A stretch of DNA of 64,000 nucleotides from Lactobacillus mulieris. GTDB taxonomy: Bacteria; Bacillota; Bacilli; Lactobacillales; Lactobacillaceae. The stretch's first letter is position 1. Each line of letters starts with the position of its first letter. The stretch spans positions 103,020 to 167,019 of the forward strand of contig NZ_SDGL01000002.1 in the NCBI RefSeq assembly GCF_007095465.1, given 5' to 3'. Both the position numbers and the translations under genes were made by a program. Shown one piece after another: positions 63,672 through 64,000 of the stretch. The notes below the pieces were generated by a model, which saw nothing but the letters and a program-made list of their open reading frames with translations, was not told where the DNA came from and searched no databases.

Positions 63672-64000
63672 TTGAACTGTCTTAAGCTTAAGCGTTTTAG
63701 CCACCATTTACAAGTTAGTTTTAAAGATTTAGTGATAATTTGTCGGCACTGGTATCGTTTGTATGCACCGGCTGAGTTTACTCATCGGCGAAATATTGAT
63801 CAAATTAAAACTACGGACAGTCTGATTTTGGCTTTACTTATCTGGCAAGCTAAGACAGGAATTGAATCACAAAGAAGATTCTGTGAATGTTTCAATTGTT
63901 TATCACACTCACGTTTTAATCGGCGTTCACGTCAGCTATTGCAATTGATTTATCAGATACGGCAAGAAATGAATAAAAAGGTTGACCTGAATGGACATTT
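63672..64000 (+). CDS. IS982-family transposase, 5' part (runs off the window)
   Basis: An open frame of at least 109 codons from a TTG at 63672 to the window end. The protein (RHWYRLYAPAEFTHRRN, TTDSLILALLIWQAKTGIESQ, SHSRFNRRSRQLLQLIY) has the N-terminal character of IS982-family transposases. The catalytic DDE residues would lie beyond the end. AAAAGAG before the TTG is a weak ribosome site, so the true start is uncertain. The left inverted repeat could not be defined. Confidence 0.7.
   Translation, partial: MNCLKLKRFSHHLQVSFKDLVIICRHWYRLYAPAEFTHRRNIDQIKTTDSLILALLIWQAKTGIESQRRFCECFNCLSHSRFNRRSRQLLQLIYQIRQEMNKKVDLNGH

Larger units (their letters stand above)
63601..64000 (+). mobile_element. 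Left part of an IS982-family insertion sequence
   Basis: The boundary is inferred to be near 63570-63670, between the truncated MFS frame and the transposase start; the right end is outside the window. No target duplication can be checked. Confidence 0.55.

Overview
The window is chromosome from a low-GC lactic acid bacterium, most probably the Lactobacillus gasseri / johnsonii / paragasseri group. The evidence is AT-rich DNA, strong AGGAGG-type ribosome sites, a malolactic enzyme with a divergent LysR regulator, a dltX-dltABCD operon, a maltose phosphorylase cluster, a CIRCE-controlled clpL and an IS982-family transposase. Species placement is inferred from protein character, not from a search.

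Layout. 1-10.7 kb (minus strand): nagB with two DasR/NagR-like operators; a nucleoside-type ABC transporter (ATPase, two permeases) fed by three tandem BMP-family lipoproteins; two paralogous PhnD-like binding lipoproteins with no transporter genes nearby. 10.7-15.6 kb (minus): a YdcF-like membrane protein, a CPA2 antiporter, a P1B-type metal ATPase with two PerR-like boxes, and a YkuL/CbpB-like double-CBS protein. 15.6-16.35 kb: no protein gene, but three homologous tandem units that read best as minus-strand small RNAs with an anti-Shine-Dalgarno loop. 16.35-19 kb: mleR and mleS. 19-26 kb (plus): the D-alanylation operon (anchored propeller-like protein, small membrane protein, dltX, dltA, dltB, dltC, dltD, serine-hydrolase-like protein). 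26-30 kb (minus): galE, a possible structured RNA, two paralogous MFS transporters, a small RHH-like protein. 30-38.6 kb (plus): EIIC-like protein, DUF915-like hydrolase, clpL, HD phosphohydrolase, class-I amidotransferase-like hydrolase, APC permease, EamA transporter. 38.6-44 kb: guaC divergent from purA-purB, then gatD and a ThiD/PdxK kinase. 44-60.2 kb (plus): glpK, a tyrosine phosphatase, malR and a complete maltose/maltodextrin operon. 60.2-64 kb: an Rgg-type regulator divergent from an MFS gene, a second MFS gene that has lost its start, and the 5' part of an IS982-type transposase running off the window.

How the parts work together. PurBox-like CGAAC motifs link the nucleoside transporter, one PhnD-like lipoprotein and guaC/purA, suggesting one purine-responsive regulon. 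The maltose cluster combines an ABC importer (MalEFG plus MsmK-type ATPase), intracellular debranching and alpha-glucosidase activities, maltose phosphorylase and beta-phosphoglucomutase, with cre-like and repeated MalR-like operators. Cell-envelope charge is set by the dlt operon.

The most interesting signal is the triplet of putative small RNAs at 15.66-16.28 kb. All three share a two-hairpin-plus-terminator plan, an exposed CUCCUCC sequence complementary to ribosome-binding sites, and TCACAA-like direct repeats (N5 spacing) just upstream of the -10 box. This resembles the architecture of streptococcal CiaR-controlled csRNAs. It is an inference from structure and needs expression data.
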